From: Oscillospiraceae bacterium
GTDB lineage: Bacteria; Bacillota; Clostridia; Oscillospirales; CAG-272
Direction: 5' to 3'
Length of the DNA: 46,284 bases
Assembly: GCA_015063745.1 (NCBI GenBank)
Contig: SVTO01000018.1
Span: 1-46,284, forward strand
Shown here in pieces: positions 26,053 through 34,141 of the stretch (positions are counted from its first letter, which is position 1; each line of letters opens with the position of its first letter). The notes under the pieces were generated by a model, which worked only from the letters and a program-made list of their open reading frames with translations, was not told where the DNA came from and did not search any database. A program made the position numbers and the translations under genes.

Positions 26053-26964
26053 ATGCGCATGACCCTTGATGAAATTCTGGCGGATATCCGCAGTGACCGG
26101 GTAAAGAAGGTGATTTACGATGCCGACTCCGGATGCGACATGGACGACCAGTATGCCATTGCCCATTCCTGGGTGACGCCGAAGATTGATCTGCTTTCCG
26201 CTAACTCCACCCTGTTCCGCAATGAGTTTGAGAAAACCGACGGTACCATGGAAGCGAGTCATCAGGAAAATCTGAAGGTAATTCAGCTCATCGGGGCAAA
26301 AGGTTCTGTGCCCGTTTACCGTGGGTGCGAGGAACAGATTTCTGTTCAACCCGGTTTCGCTCCCGTGGACAGTCCGGCGGTACGGAATATCCTGGATACG
26401 GCTATGGCTTCGGATGAGATCATTTACATTCTGGCAACCGGTGCGCTGACCAATGTGGCTTCTGCAATTCTGACGGATCCTGCCGTTATGGACAGGATCT
26501 GCGTGATCTGGGTAGGCAGTCAGGGGCTGGACACCGGTGTGGTGGAGGAATATAATCTGTACAACGACCAGCGTGCGGCACAGATCGTGCTCAACAGCGG
26601 TGTTCCCTTCATTCTGCTGCCCGGTTTCGGTGCACGCGGTACGGTTCAGCTGATTATGCATGAATCCACCTTTGACAGAATTAAGACTACCTCTGAAACC
26701 GGTATGTTCTTCAAAGAAACGCTTCCCTGCCGTTTCAATGTGCATACGCAGGAAAACTGGAGCCGTATTCTATGGGATGTAGCAGCATCCGCTGTTCTTT
26801 CCGTTCCCCATGCATTTCAGTTCTCCATCATTCCCGCACCCGTGTTTACGGATGACGGACGGTATGCTTACGATGCTACCAGACATAAGATCATTTACAT
26901 GGAAGACATTGATGCCGACATTGTTATGGATGATGTTTTCAGCTGCATCAATGCACTCGGTTGA
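26053..26964 (+). CDS. Nucleoside hydrolase superfamily protein, array member 3
   Basis: 303 residues from ATG 26053, 13 bp after the previous stop, with GGAGG upstream. An upstream in-frame start would overlap member 2 and has no ribosome site. Metal motif DADSGCDMDDQYA, then TGALTNVASAIL, a WVGSQG loop, EEYNLYND, and ILWDVAASAVLS. The C-terminal block is DATRHKIIYM. It is shorter than member 2 by a loop before the WD helix. It is closest to member 4 in the metal-motif region (both have YDADSGCD), which suggests a local duplication. Confidence 0.83.
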   Translation: MRMTLDEILADIRSDRVKKVIYDADSGCDMDDQYAIAHSWVTPKIDLLSANSTLFRNEFEKTDGTMEASHQENLKVIQLIGAKGSVPVYRGCEEQISVQPGFAPVDSPAVRNILDTAMASDEIIYILATGALTNVASAILTDPAVMDRICVIWVGSQGLDTGVVEEYNLYNDQRAAQIVLNSGVPFILLPGFGARGTVQLIMHESTFDRIKTTSETGMFFKETLPCRFNVHTQENWSRILWDVAASAVLSVPHAFQFSIIPAPVFTDDGRYAYDATRHKIIYMEDIDADIVMDDVFSCINALG

Positions 26965-27002
26965 TATTTTCGGAAGATTAACGTTTATTACAGGAGATTA
27001 CC

Positions 27003-27899
27003 ATGACTATTGAACAGGTTTTAGCCGATATTCAAAGTGATCGGATCAAGAAAGTTATTTATGACGCCGACTCCGGCTGTGATATTGATGATGAATATGC
27101 CATTGGCCATGCATACAGCTCTCCCAAGCTGGAACTGCTGGCTGTCAACTCCACCCAGTACGTCACCGATGGGCTCACCAGAGAACAGACGCTGGACGCA
27201 AGCTATCAGGAAAATGCAAAACTGCTGAAGGCGCTGCACTGTGATGTTCCTCATTTCCGCGGTGCGCCCGATGCCATTTCGGAACAGCCCGATTTCGGTC
27301 CCGTAGACTGTCCTGCGGTTCAGAATATCATCAAGACCGCTATGGCCTCCGACGAGATCATATACATTCTCTCCACCGGTGCGCTTACCCACGCGGCTTC
27401 CGCAATTCTGATGGAGCCTGCTATCAAGGACAAGATCTGCGTGGTTTGGGTCGGCGGTGTCGGCAAGGAATCCGGCGTTACGGATGAATTTAATCTGACA
27501 AACGACTACCGCGCCGGTCAGATCATTCTCAACAGCGGTGTTCCCTTTGTTTACTGCGTAAGCTTTACAAAGAACGGTACCAAAAAGCTCAGAGCGGATA
27601 TTACCCATCTGAACAGCCTGACCGGTACTTCCGATGCTGCTGTTTTCTTCAAGGAATATCTGCCCAAGAGATTCGATATTCTCGACGAAAACTGGTATTC
27701 CATTCTCTGGGATGTAGCGGCTACCTGCGTGCTGACCGTGCCCGAGGCCTTCAAGCTTTCTCTGATTACAGCGCCAGTCTTCACCGACGACATGAAGTAT
27801 GCCTGGGACTCCACCAGACACAAGATCATTTACATGGACAATGTGGATGAAAAGATCGTTCTGAATGAAGTATTCAGCTGTATCAACACACTCGGATAA
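27003..27899 (+). CDS. Nucleoside hydrolase superfamily protein, array member 4
   Basis: 298 residues, 38 bp after member 3, with AGGAG before the ATG. Metal motif DADSGCDIDDEYA (Gln of the other members is Glu). The conserved Thr-Asn in the central loop is Thr-His here (TGALTHAASAIL), unlike the other six. WVGGVG and DEFNLTND are typical. ILWDVAATCVLT and DSTRHKIIYM follow. Between the EFN block and the WD helix the loop is unusual (VYCVSFTKNGTKKL), lacking the Gly-rich stretch of members 1, 2, 5, 6 and 7. The frame is intact, so it is presumably expressed, possibly with altered specificity. Confidence 0.83.
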   Translation: MTIEQVLADIQSDRIKKVIYDADSGCDIDDEYAIGHAYSSPKLELLAVNSTQYVTDGLTREQTLDASYQENAKLLKALHCDVPHFRGAPDAISEQPDFGPVDCPAVQNIIKTAMASDEIIYILSTGALTHAASAILMEPAIKDKICVVWVGGVGKESGVTDEFNLTNDYRAGQIILNSGVPFVYCVSFTKNGTKKLRADITHLNSLTGTSDAAVFFKEYLPKRFDILDENWYSILWDVAATCVLTVPEAFKLSLITAPVFTDDMKYAWDSTRHKIIYMDNVDEKIVLNEVFSCINTLG

Positions 27900-27926
27900 T
27901 TTCAGATTATTGGGAGGAAATTTCTT

Positions 27927-28826
27927 ATGACCGTTGAACAGATTCTTGCGGATATTCGCAGTGATCGTGTTAAAAAAGTGATTTTCGACTCCGACACCTG
28001 CTGCGAGATCGATGATCAGTTTGCCCTTGCATACGCACTCGGATCCGATCGCATTGAAGTGATTGCCGCAATCGGTGCTCCCTGCTCCACGCGCCGTGAT
28101 GCGAAGGATGTAGCGGATTCCGCTGACAAGAGTTATGCGGAAACCGTACGGATTCTGAAGGCTGCGCATAAAGATGATGTTTGTCCTGCGTTCGTCGGAA
28201 GCCCCGTTTGGCTTTCCGATCAGCCGGATTTTGCGCCGGTATCCTTCCCCGGTGCCGAAGCCATTATCCGTTATGCCATGGAGTCCGATGAGATTATTTA
28301 TGTGCTTGCTACCGGTCCTGCTACCGATGCCGCTGCTGCGCTGATGATGGAGCCTGCCATCAAGGATAAGATCTGCGTGGTCTTTATCGGTTCCACCTGT
28401 CTGGAAGCCAAGTATCTGTACGAGGGCAATATCAATCAGGATTACAGAGCTTCCCAGATTCTCATCAACAGCGGTGTTCCCTTTGTGCTTCTGCCGGCTG
28501 CCGGTGCGCCCGGCAAGGGTACCGTTATGCTGGATGTGAAGACCGAGGAATTCAGAAATGAACTGCAGTATGATTCCGACATCTGTACCTGTCTGCGTGA
28601 GACTCTGCTGCCGAAGAAGAGTGAATCCTATATTTACTGGGATCTGGCGGCACCTGCGTTTCTTTCCGCACCGGAAGGATTTAAATTTGACGTAATTCCC
28701 GCTCCTGTTTTCACGGACGACAAGGCGTATGCCTATGATTCCACCAGACACAAGATTATTTACATGGACGAAATTTATCCCGATATCATCATGAAGGATG
28801 TTTACAGATGTCTTCGTAATCTGTAA
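27927..28826 (+). CDS. Nucleoside hydrolase superfamily protein, array member 5
   Basis: 299 residues, 27 bp after member 4, GGGAGG before the ATG. Metal motif DSDTCCEIDDQFA. The central loop reads TGPATDAAAALM, with Asp in place of the usual Asn. The strand WIGG is FIGSTC, and the acidic pair is YEGNINQD. The helix is IYWDLAAPAFLS, which together with members 6 and 7 defines a second subgroup (WDLAAP). DSTRHKIIYM is conserved. It starts the second half of the array, with members 5-7 more alike to each other than to members 2-4. Confidence 0.83.
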   Translation: MTVEQILADIRSDRVKKVIFDSDTCCEIDDQFALAYALGSDRIEVIAAIGAPCSTRRDAKDVADSADKSYAETVRILKAAHKDDVCPAFVGSPVWLSDQPDFAPVSFPGAEAIIRYAMESDEIIYVLATGPATDAAAALMMEPAIKDKICVVFIGSTCLEAKYLYEGNINQDYRASQILINSGVPFVLLPAAGAPGKGTVMLDVKTEEFRNELQYDSDICTCLRETLLPKKSESYIYWDLAAPAFLSAPEGFKFDVIPAPVFTDDKAYAYDSTRHKIIYMDEIYPDIIMKDVYRCLRNL

Positions 28827-28846
28827 GGGATGTCCCGGAGGTTATT

Positions 28847-29740
28847 ATGACGGTTGAACAGATACTCGCTGATATCAAAAGCGACAGAAAAAAGAAAGTA
28901 ATCTTTGACTCCGACACGGCCTGTGAGATTGACGACCAGTATTCGCTGGCATATGCGCTTGCCGCCGAGAAATTCGATGTGATCGCCGCTTATGCCGAGC
29001 TGGTTTTCGACGCAAAGACTCCGGCTGACGAGGGTGTCAAGCAGAGTTATGCGGAAACGCTTCGTGTTATGAAGGCCATTCATCAGGAAGACCGTTGTCC
29101 CGCTTTTATCGGCTGTCCCGCGCGGATCGACGATCAGGACGGCTATGTTCCCGTGGACAGTCCCGCTTCCAGACATCTGGTAAAGACGGCTATGGGAAGC
29201 GATGAGATCATTTATGTTCTGTGTACCGGTCCTGTGACCAACATCGCTTCCGCCCTGCTGATGGAGCCTGCCATTGCACAGAAGATCTGCGTGGTATGGA
29301 TCGGCGGTGTGGCGCTGGAAACCAAGCATCTGTACGAGGCGAACATCCGTCTGGATTACAGAGCTTCGCAGGTTCTGATGAACAGCGGTGCGCCTCTGGT
29401 TCTTCTTCCTGCCTGCGGTGAACCCGGGTACGGCACTATTGCCATTGAGATTGCTACGGACAGACTGGCGGGAATTCTTTCCAAGGAAACCGATGCCTGC
29501 CGTTTCTTCCGGGAAAATCTCCTGCCCAAGGCTTCTGCCTATGTGTTCTGGGATTTGGCTGCACCCGCGGCTCTGCAGATTCCCGAAGCTTTCGATTTTT
29601 CCGTAATTCCAGCGCCTGTGCTCGCTGATGAACATGCTTATGCTTTTGACTCTTCCCGACATGAGATCATTTATATGACGAAAATCCGTCCCGAAATGAT
29701 TCTGGAAGATGCCCTCGGACATATCTGTCTGCATCCGTAA
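28847..29740 (+). CDS. Nucleoside hydrolase superfamily protein, array member 6
   Basis: 297 residues, 20 bp after member 5, CCGGAGG before the ATG. Opening MTVEQILADIKSDRKKKVIF, metal motif DSDTACEIDDQYS, loop TGPVTNIASALL, WIGGVA, YEANIRLD, VFWDLAAPAALQ. The C-terminal motif is weakened to DSSRHEIIYM. The Glu-x-Asn pair and the four Asp of the metal site remain, so activity is plausible. A member of the WDLAAP subgroup, sharing the Lys-rich opening KSDRKKKVIFDSDT with member 7. Confidence 0.83.
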   Translation: MTVEQILADIKSDRKKKVIFDSDTACEIDDQYSLAYALAAEKFDVIAAYAELVFDAKTPADEGVKQSYAETLRVMKAIHQEDRCPAFIGCPARIDDQDGYVPVDSPASRHLVKTAMGSDEIIYVLCTGPVTNIASALLMEPAIAQKICVVWIGGVALETKHLYEANIRLDYRASQVLMNSGAPLVLLPACGEPGYGTIAIEIATDRLAGILSKETDACRFFRENLLPKASAYVFWDLAAPAALQIPEAFDFSVIPAPVLADEHAYAFDSSRHEIIYMTKIRPEMILEDALGHICLHP

Positions 29741-29775
29741 GGATTCTTCAAGCTTTTACAGCAGGAGATTTTTAT

Positions 29776-30672
29776 ATGACAATCGAACAGATTCTTGCAG
29801 ATATTAAAAGTGACCGTAAAAAGAAGGTTATCTTTGATTCGGATACTTTCAACGAGATCGATGACCAGTATGCGCTGGCTTACTGTCTCGGCAATCCGAA
29901 ATTTGAAGTTCTCGGTGCTACTGCCGCTCAGTACCACCGTAACGAAAGTTCTGCGATCGGTGTGGAAAAGTCCTATCAGGAAATTCTGCGTGTTATGAAG
30001 AATACCCACACTACCGGTATGTGCCCTGCTTTCAAAGGTGCCGGTGAAACGGTATCCGATCAGCCCGATTTTGCGCCGATCGAAAATGATGCTTCCCGCT
30101 TTATTGTGGAAACCGCTATGGCTTCCGATGAGATCATTTACATCCCCGTTACCGGTTCCATTACCAATATTGCCTGCGCAATTCTGATGGAGCCTAAGAT
30201 CATTGACAAGATCTGTGTTCTCTGGATCGGATGCTGCTGCATTGAAATGATCTATCAGTATGAATTCAATGTAAATCAGGACTATGCGGCCGGACAGATT
30301 GTGTTCAACAGCGGTGTCCCCATGGTTCTGCTGCCGGCAAGCGGTGATCCCGGTCACGGTACGGTGATGATGACTACCACCTGTGATAAGGTTCGGAATC
30401 ATTATCTGGATGCTGACACGGATACCTGCCGTTTCTTTAAGGAAAATCTGCTTCCCGCCGGCAACGGTGAGTATATTTTCTGGGATATTGTAGCTCCCGG
30501 TGTTCTGTCCGTTCCCGAAGCTTTTGAGTTTTCCATCAGACCCACACCTGTACTGGCGGATGACAAGAAGTTCGTTTTTGACTCCACCCGTCACAATATG
30601 ATCTACATGGAAGAAATCAATCCTCCGCTGATTTTTGAGGATTGCTTCAAGTGCATGAAGAATCTTAAGTGA
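29776..30672 (+). CDS. Nucleoside hydrolase superfamily protein, array member 7
   Basis: 298 residues, 35 bp after member 6, AGGAG before the ATG. Metal motif DSDTFNEIDDQYA is again close to that of member 1 and to the common Thr-Tyr-Asn-Glu form. TGSITNIACAIL, WIGCCC, YEFNVNQD and IFWDIVAPGVLS follow, and the C-terminal motif is DSTRHNMIYM. The AAQYHRNESSAIGVEKSY stretch (about 52-69) matches the corresponding part of member 1, so members 1 and 7 may represent the older form from which the internal members diverged. Last gene of the array; two hairpins follow. Confidence 0.83.
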   Translation: MTIEQILADIKSDRKKKVIFDSDTFNEIDDQYALAYCLGNPKFEVLGATAAQYHRNESSAIGVEKSYQEILRVMKNTHTTGMCPAFKGAGETVSDQPDFAPIENDASRFIVETAMASDEIIYIPVTGSITNIACAILMEPKIIDKICVLWIGCCCIEMIYQYEFNVNQDYAAGQIVFNSGVPMVLLPASGDPGHGTVMMTTTCDKVRNHYLDADTDTCRFFKENLLPAGNGEYIFWDIVAPGVLSVPEAFEFSIRPTPVLADDKKFVFDSTRHNMIYMEEINPPLIFEDCFKCMKNLK

Positions 30673-30739
30673 TTTTTTCAAAACAAACGGCGTTGTCCGT
30701 TTCTCTGATGTACTTATCGGAGTATTTACCGACAGTTGT

Positions 30740-30766
30740 ACCCGGAATGCATTATGTCTTCCGGGT
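30740..30766 (+). terminator. Hairpin after the nucleoside hydrolase array
   Basis: Perfect 8-bp stem ACCCGGAA (30740-30747) and TTCCGGGT (30759-30766), followed by ATTCTTGTT. Probable first terminator of the array; the T-run is weak. Confidence 0.6.
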
Positions 30767-30792
30767 ATTCTTGTTAGTGTCATTCAATAAGG

Positions 30793-30840
30793 AAAATGGC
30801 TGCTGCAAATACAGAAAAGTATTTACAGCAGCCATTTTTT
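30793..30840. terminator. Strong bidirectional terminator between the array and rnc
   Basis: Stem AATGGCTGCTG with CAGCAGCCATT and inner AAATAC with GTATTT, flanked by A-rich sequence on the left and T6 on the right. It can stop the plus-strand array and the minus-strand plsX-rnc transcript, whose genes converge here. Confidence 0.92.
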
Positions 30841-30903
30841 ACTCGATTATTTGATTTTTCGGATATAGCTATCTCCGTTTTGAATTGCGCTTTTTGTTTG
30901 CAT

Positions 30904-31620
30904 TTATTTTTCACCGAAGAGAACAAGGGCTTCTCTGGCCGCAATCTGTTCCGCTTCTCTCTTGGAATGAGCGCTGCCTCTGCCGATAACATTACTGTTC
31001 AGTCTGGCTTCCACAGAGAACATTTTATTGTGGTCGGGGCCGGTTGCTTCTACCAGAACGTATTCCAGTTTTTCCCCTTCTGCCTGCTGGACGATCTGCT
31101 GCAGGGCAGTCTTATAGTCCATAAATACGCCGTTGTTCTGGATATAGTCCAGTTCGTCTTTAATATGGGGCAGCAGGAATGTGCGGACGGGCTCGAAACT
31201 TTCGCCTGCGTCCAGATAGATGGCGGCAAGGAGGGCTTCGAATGCGTCAGCGAGGATGGAAGGTCTTTCCCGGCCGTTGCTCATGGCTTCTCCGTGACCC
31301 AGGCTGATATATTCGCCCAGACTGATCTGCTTTGCGAATTTACTCAGGGCTTTTTCACATACAACGGCTGCACGGATCTTGGTCAGGTCCCCTTCCTGGA
31401 TATCCATATAGGCATCAAACAGATAATTGCTGACAATGATGGACAGGATGGAGTCGCCTAAGAATTCCAGCCGTTCGTTGCAGGGGGCTTTCACGCCCTT
31501 GGATTTCATTTCGTTGGAAAAGGAGGAATGGGTCAGAGCTTCCTTCAGGATATCCTTATTCCGGAAGGTATATCCGATGGTGATTTCCAGATTCTCTGCC
31601 GGAAGTGAATTGATCTGCAT
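30904..31620 (-). CDS. rnc: Ribonuclease III
   Basis: 238 residues. RNase III signature NERLEFLGDS (about 44-53) and the second metal site in LADAFEALLAAIYLDAG (about 116-132), followed by a C-terminal double-stranded RNA-binding domain (about 157-235, ending GRGSAHSKREAEQIAAREAL). It processes rRNA precursors and cuts double-stranded RNA. It follows plsX by 31 bp without the usual acpP between them, and is the last gene before the array. In many Firmicutes smc comes next. Confidence 0.96.
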   Translation of the reverse strand: MQINSLPAENLEITIGYTFRNKDILKEALTHSSFSNEMKSKGVKAPCNERLEFLGDSILSIIVSNYLFDAYMDIQEGDLTKIRAAVVCEKALSKFAKQISLGEYISLGHGEAMSNGRERPSILADAFEALLAAIYLDAGESFEPVRTFLLPHIKDELDYIQNNGVFMDYKTALQQIVQQAEGEKLEYVLVEATGPDHNKMFSVEARLNSNVIGRGSAHSKREAEQIAAREALVLFGEK

Positions 31621-31651
31621 AGTATTCTCCTGATTTGTAGGTGAATCGTTA

Positions 31652-32686
31652 TTATTCGTTGGTTTCTTTTTCAGGTGCCGGTTTTCTTGCCGGTCTGCGG
31701 TCGTATTTCTGCATAAGGGCTTCCATTTCCGTGATTACGCCGGTACGGATGAAGGCTTCTGCTTTGTATACGGCATTGGTGATTGCCCTGGCGTCGGAGC
31801 TGCCGTGGGCCTTGATTACGGGCTTCTGCAGACCCAGCAGGGGTGCGCCGCCGTATTCGGATGCGTCAAAGCTCTTCTTCATAGCCTTCAGCTGGTCTTT
31901 CATAACAAGGAAGGACATTTTGGTCATGGCATTCTTGGTATACATGGTTTTCAGCTGGCTGAACATGAATTTGGCCATACCTTCCGCCAGTTTCAGAGTG
32001 ATGTTGCCTGTAAAGCCATCCGTTACCAGTACATCACAGGGACCGTTGGGGATTTCTCTGGATTCCACGTTGCCGATAAACTTGATGTTGTCCAGTTCCT
32101 TCAGCTTCTTATAGGCGTCGATCTGGATCTGGGTACCTTTACATTCTTCAGTACCGTTATTCAGCAGGCCTACCTCGGGTTCGTTGACGCCCATGACATT
32201 CTTCATGTACAGGGTGCCCATGATTGCCCACTGTTCCAGATAATCTGCCGTAACCGTAACGTTTGCGCCGCAGTCCATGAGCATCACGGGACGGGGGAAA
32301 GGCAGAATGGTAGCAATTCCGGAACGCATAACGCCTTTTACGGGACGGATGATCAGAGAGGAGCCGGCGTGAAGTGCACCTGTATTCCCCGCAGAAATAA
32401 AGGCATCGCCGTCTTCCTTGAGCATACGGAGACCTACGGCCATGGAGCAGTTCTTCTTGGCGCGAAGGATGGACATGGGATCGTCTTCCATGGTGATTAT
32501 GCTGTCCGTATGTACAATGTCCAGGATTCTCGACGGTGCATTGCAGCTCTTCAGGCACTGCTCAATCTTCGGTTTGTCTCCCACCAGGACGATGTCCAGT
32601 TCGGAATTCTTAGCGGCTTCGACAGCACCCTTGACGATTTCGCCCGGTGCGTTATCGCCGCCCATTGCATCTATAATAATTTTCAT
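31652..32686 (-). CDS. plsX: Phosphate acyltransferase PlsX
   Basis: 344 residues with the PlsX opening IIIDAMGGDNAPGEIVKGA and the conserved GNTGALHAGS block (about 96-105), then DCGANV and VLVTDGFTGNI. PlsX makes acyl-phosphate from acyl-ACP for phospholipid synthesis and is a peripheral membrane protein. The ATG overlaps the trmFO stop by 4 bp (ATGA), so translation is coupled. The C-terminus ends in a Lys/Arg/Pro-rich tail. Confidence 0.96.
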   Translation of the reverse strand: MKIIIDAMGGDNAPGEIVKGAVEAAKNSELDIVLVGDKPKIEQCLKSCNAPSRILDIVHTDSIITMEDDPMSILRAKKNCSMAVGLRMLKEDGDAFISAGNTGALHAGSSLIIRPVKGVMRSGIATILPFPRPVMLMDCGANVTVTADYLEQWAIMGTLYMKNVMGVNEPEVGLLNNGTEECKGTQIQIDAYKKLKELDNIKFIGNVESREIPNGPCDVLVTDGFTGNITLKLAEGMAKFMFSQLKTMYTKNAMTKMSFLVMKDQLKAMKKSFDASEYGGAPLLGLQKPVIKAHGSSDARAITNAVYKAEAFIRTGVITEMEALMQKYDRRPARKPAPEKETNE

Positions 32687-34038
32687 GCATTTACCTCTGA
32701 CTCGGAATTTTTCATGAATGCGTTCAGTTCATCTGTGATTCTGTCGGTTTCTGCCAATGCTCTTTCCGCATAAGCCTGGTTGCGGAACCGTTTGCCGCCC
32801 TTGACCTTCTGTGTCAGGGGAGGTACGATGCCGAAGTTTGCGTTCATCGGCTGGAACATGGTCTGTTCTCCGTGGGAGATATACCATGCCATGGCGCCGA
32901 TCATGGTGTTTTCACTGAAAATATAGGGTTCTTCGCCTTTTGCTCTGCGGCCTGCGTTGATGCCTGCCACAAAACCGGAGGCGGCGGATTCGATATAGCC
33001 TTCCACACCGGTCATTTGTCCGGCGAAGTAGATATTATGGTTTTCCCGCATGGAATAGTCAGCGTCCAAGAGGTCGGGGGAAGCGAGGAAAGTATTACGG
33101 TGCATTACGCCGTAGCGGAGAAATTCTGCGTTTTCCAGTCCCGGGATCATGCCGAATACTCTGCGCTGTTCCGGGAAGGTCAGGTGGGTCTGGAAGCCTA
33201 CCATATTGAACATACTGCCCCGTTCGTTTTCTCTGCGGAGCTGTACGATGGCGTAGTATTCTTCCCCGGTTTCGGGGTGACGGATGCCGACGGGTTTCAT
33301 GGGGCCGTAGCGGAGGGTATCTTCCCCTCTGGCTGCCATAACTTCCACGGGCATACAGCCTTCGAATACCACCAGTTTTTCGTCTTTGTCGAAATCGTGG
33401 AGCTGGGCCTGTTCTGCTGTCAGCAGGGCGTTATAGAAGGCTTTGTACTCTTCTTCCGTCATGGGACAGTTGATATAGTCCGGTGAGCCTTTATCGTAAC
33501 GGGTCGCCCAGAAGGCTTTCTCCATATTGATGGAGTCATAGTCCACGATTGGAGCCGCGGCGTCGAAGAAGGACAGCTTTCGGCCGTCGATACGCTTGCT
33601 GATATGTTCTGCCAGTGCGTCTGAGGTCAGCGGGCCGGTGGCTATGACGGTGATCTCCTCATCCGGGATTTCCGTCATTTCTTTCTCGATTACGGTGATA
33701 TTGGGGCAGGAACGGATCTTTTCGGTGATGTAGGCAGAAAATTTTTCTCTGTCCACCGCTACGGCACCGCCTGCCGATACACGGGATTCTCCGCAGGCTT
33801 CCATGATCAGAGAACCCATGCGGCGCATTTCTTCCTTCAGCAATCCGGCTGCGTTGGTCACGTCAGCGGAGCGGAGGGAGTTGGAGCAGACCAGTTCCGC
33901 AAAGGTATCCGCGTGGTGGGCGGGGGATTTTTTATGGGGCTTCATTTCATACAGGCGAACCTGTACGCCCATTTTTGCCGCCTGCCATGCCGCTTCACAT
34001 CCGGCCAAACCTGCGCCATATACGTTTATTATCGCCAT
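32683..34038 (-). CDS. trmFO: tRNA (uracil-5-)-methyltransferase TrmFO
   Basis: 451 residues from ATG 34038. An ATG 24 bp upstream is also in frame but has no ribosome site, while AGAAAGG lies 11 bp before 34038. FAD-binding motif NVYGAGLAGCEAAWQ (about 5-19), then EMKPHKKSPAH and ELVCSNSLRS, which holds the catalytic Cys. TrmFO uses methylenetetrahydrofolate and FAD to make ribothymidine at position 54 of tRNA. It follows topA by about 100 bp, a usual Firmicute order. Confidence 0.95.
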   Translation of the reverse strand: MAIINVYGAGLAGCEAAWQAAKMGVQVRLYEMKPHKKSPAHHADTFAELVCSNSLRSADVTNAAGLLKEEMRRMGSLIMEACGESRVSAGGAVAVDREKFSAYITEKIRSCPNITVIEKEMTEIPDEEITVIATGPLTSDALAEHISKRIDGRKLSFFDAAAPIVDYDSINMEKAFWATRYDKGSPDYINCPMTEEEYKAFYNALLTAEQAQLHDFDKDEKLVVFEGCMPVEVMAARGEDTLRYGPMKPVGIRHPETGEEYYAIVQLRRENERGSMFNMVGFQTHLTFPEQRRVFGMIPGLENAEFLRYGVMHRNTFLASPDLLDADYSMRENHNIYFAGQMTGVEGYIESAASGFVAGINAGRRAKGEEPYIFSENTMIGAMAWYISHGEQTMFQPMNANFGIVPPLTQKVKGGKRFRNQAYAERALAETDRITDELNAFMKNSESEVNA

Positions 34039-34141
34039 AGTAGACCATGCCTTTCTTTTCATGAACAGGGGTATCCAAAACGCAGACAGTGTGGTCCGTC
34101 ATTCTTCAGGTATCCCTTCCGGCATCACATATCTCGTTTCT

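Noticed and set aside
27021..28751. 576-codon minus-strand frame across array members 4 and 5
   Set aside because: Similar antisense frames occur across several paralogs because they share codon pattern; the plus-strand proteins carry the conserved motifs.
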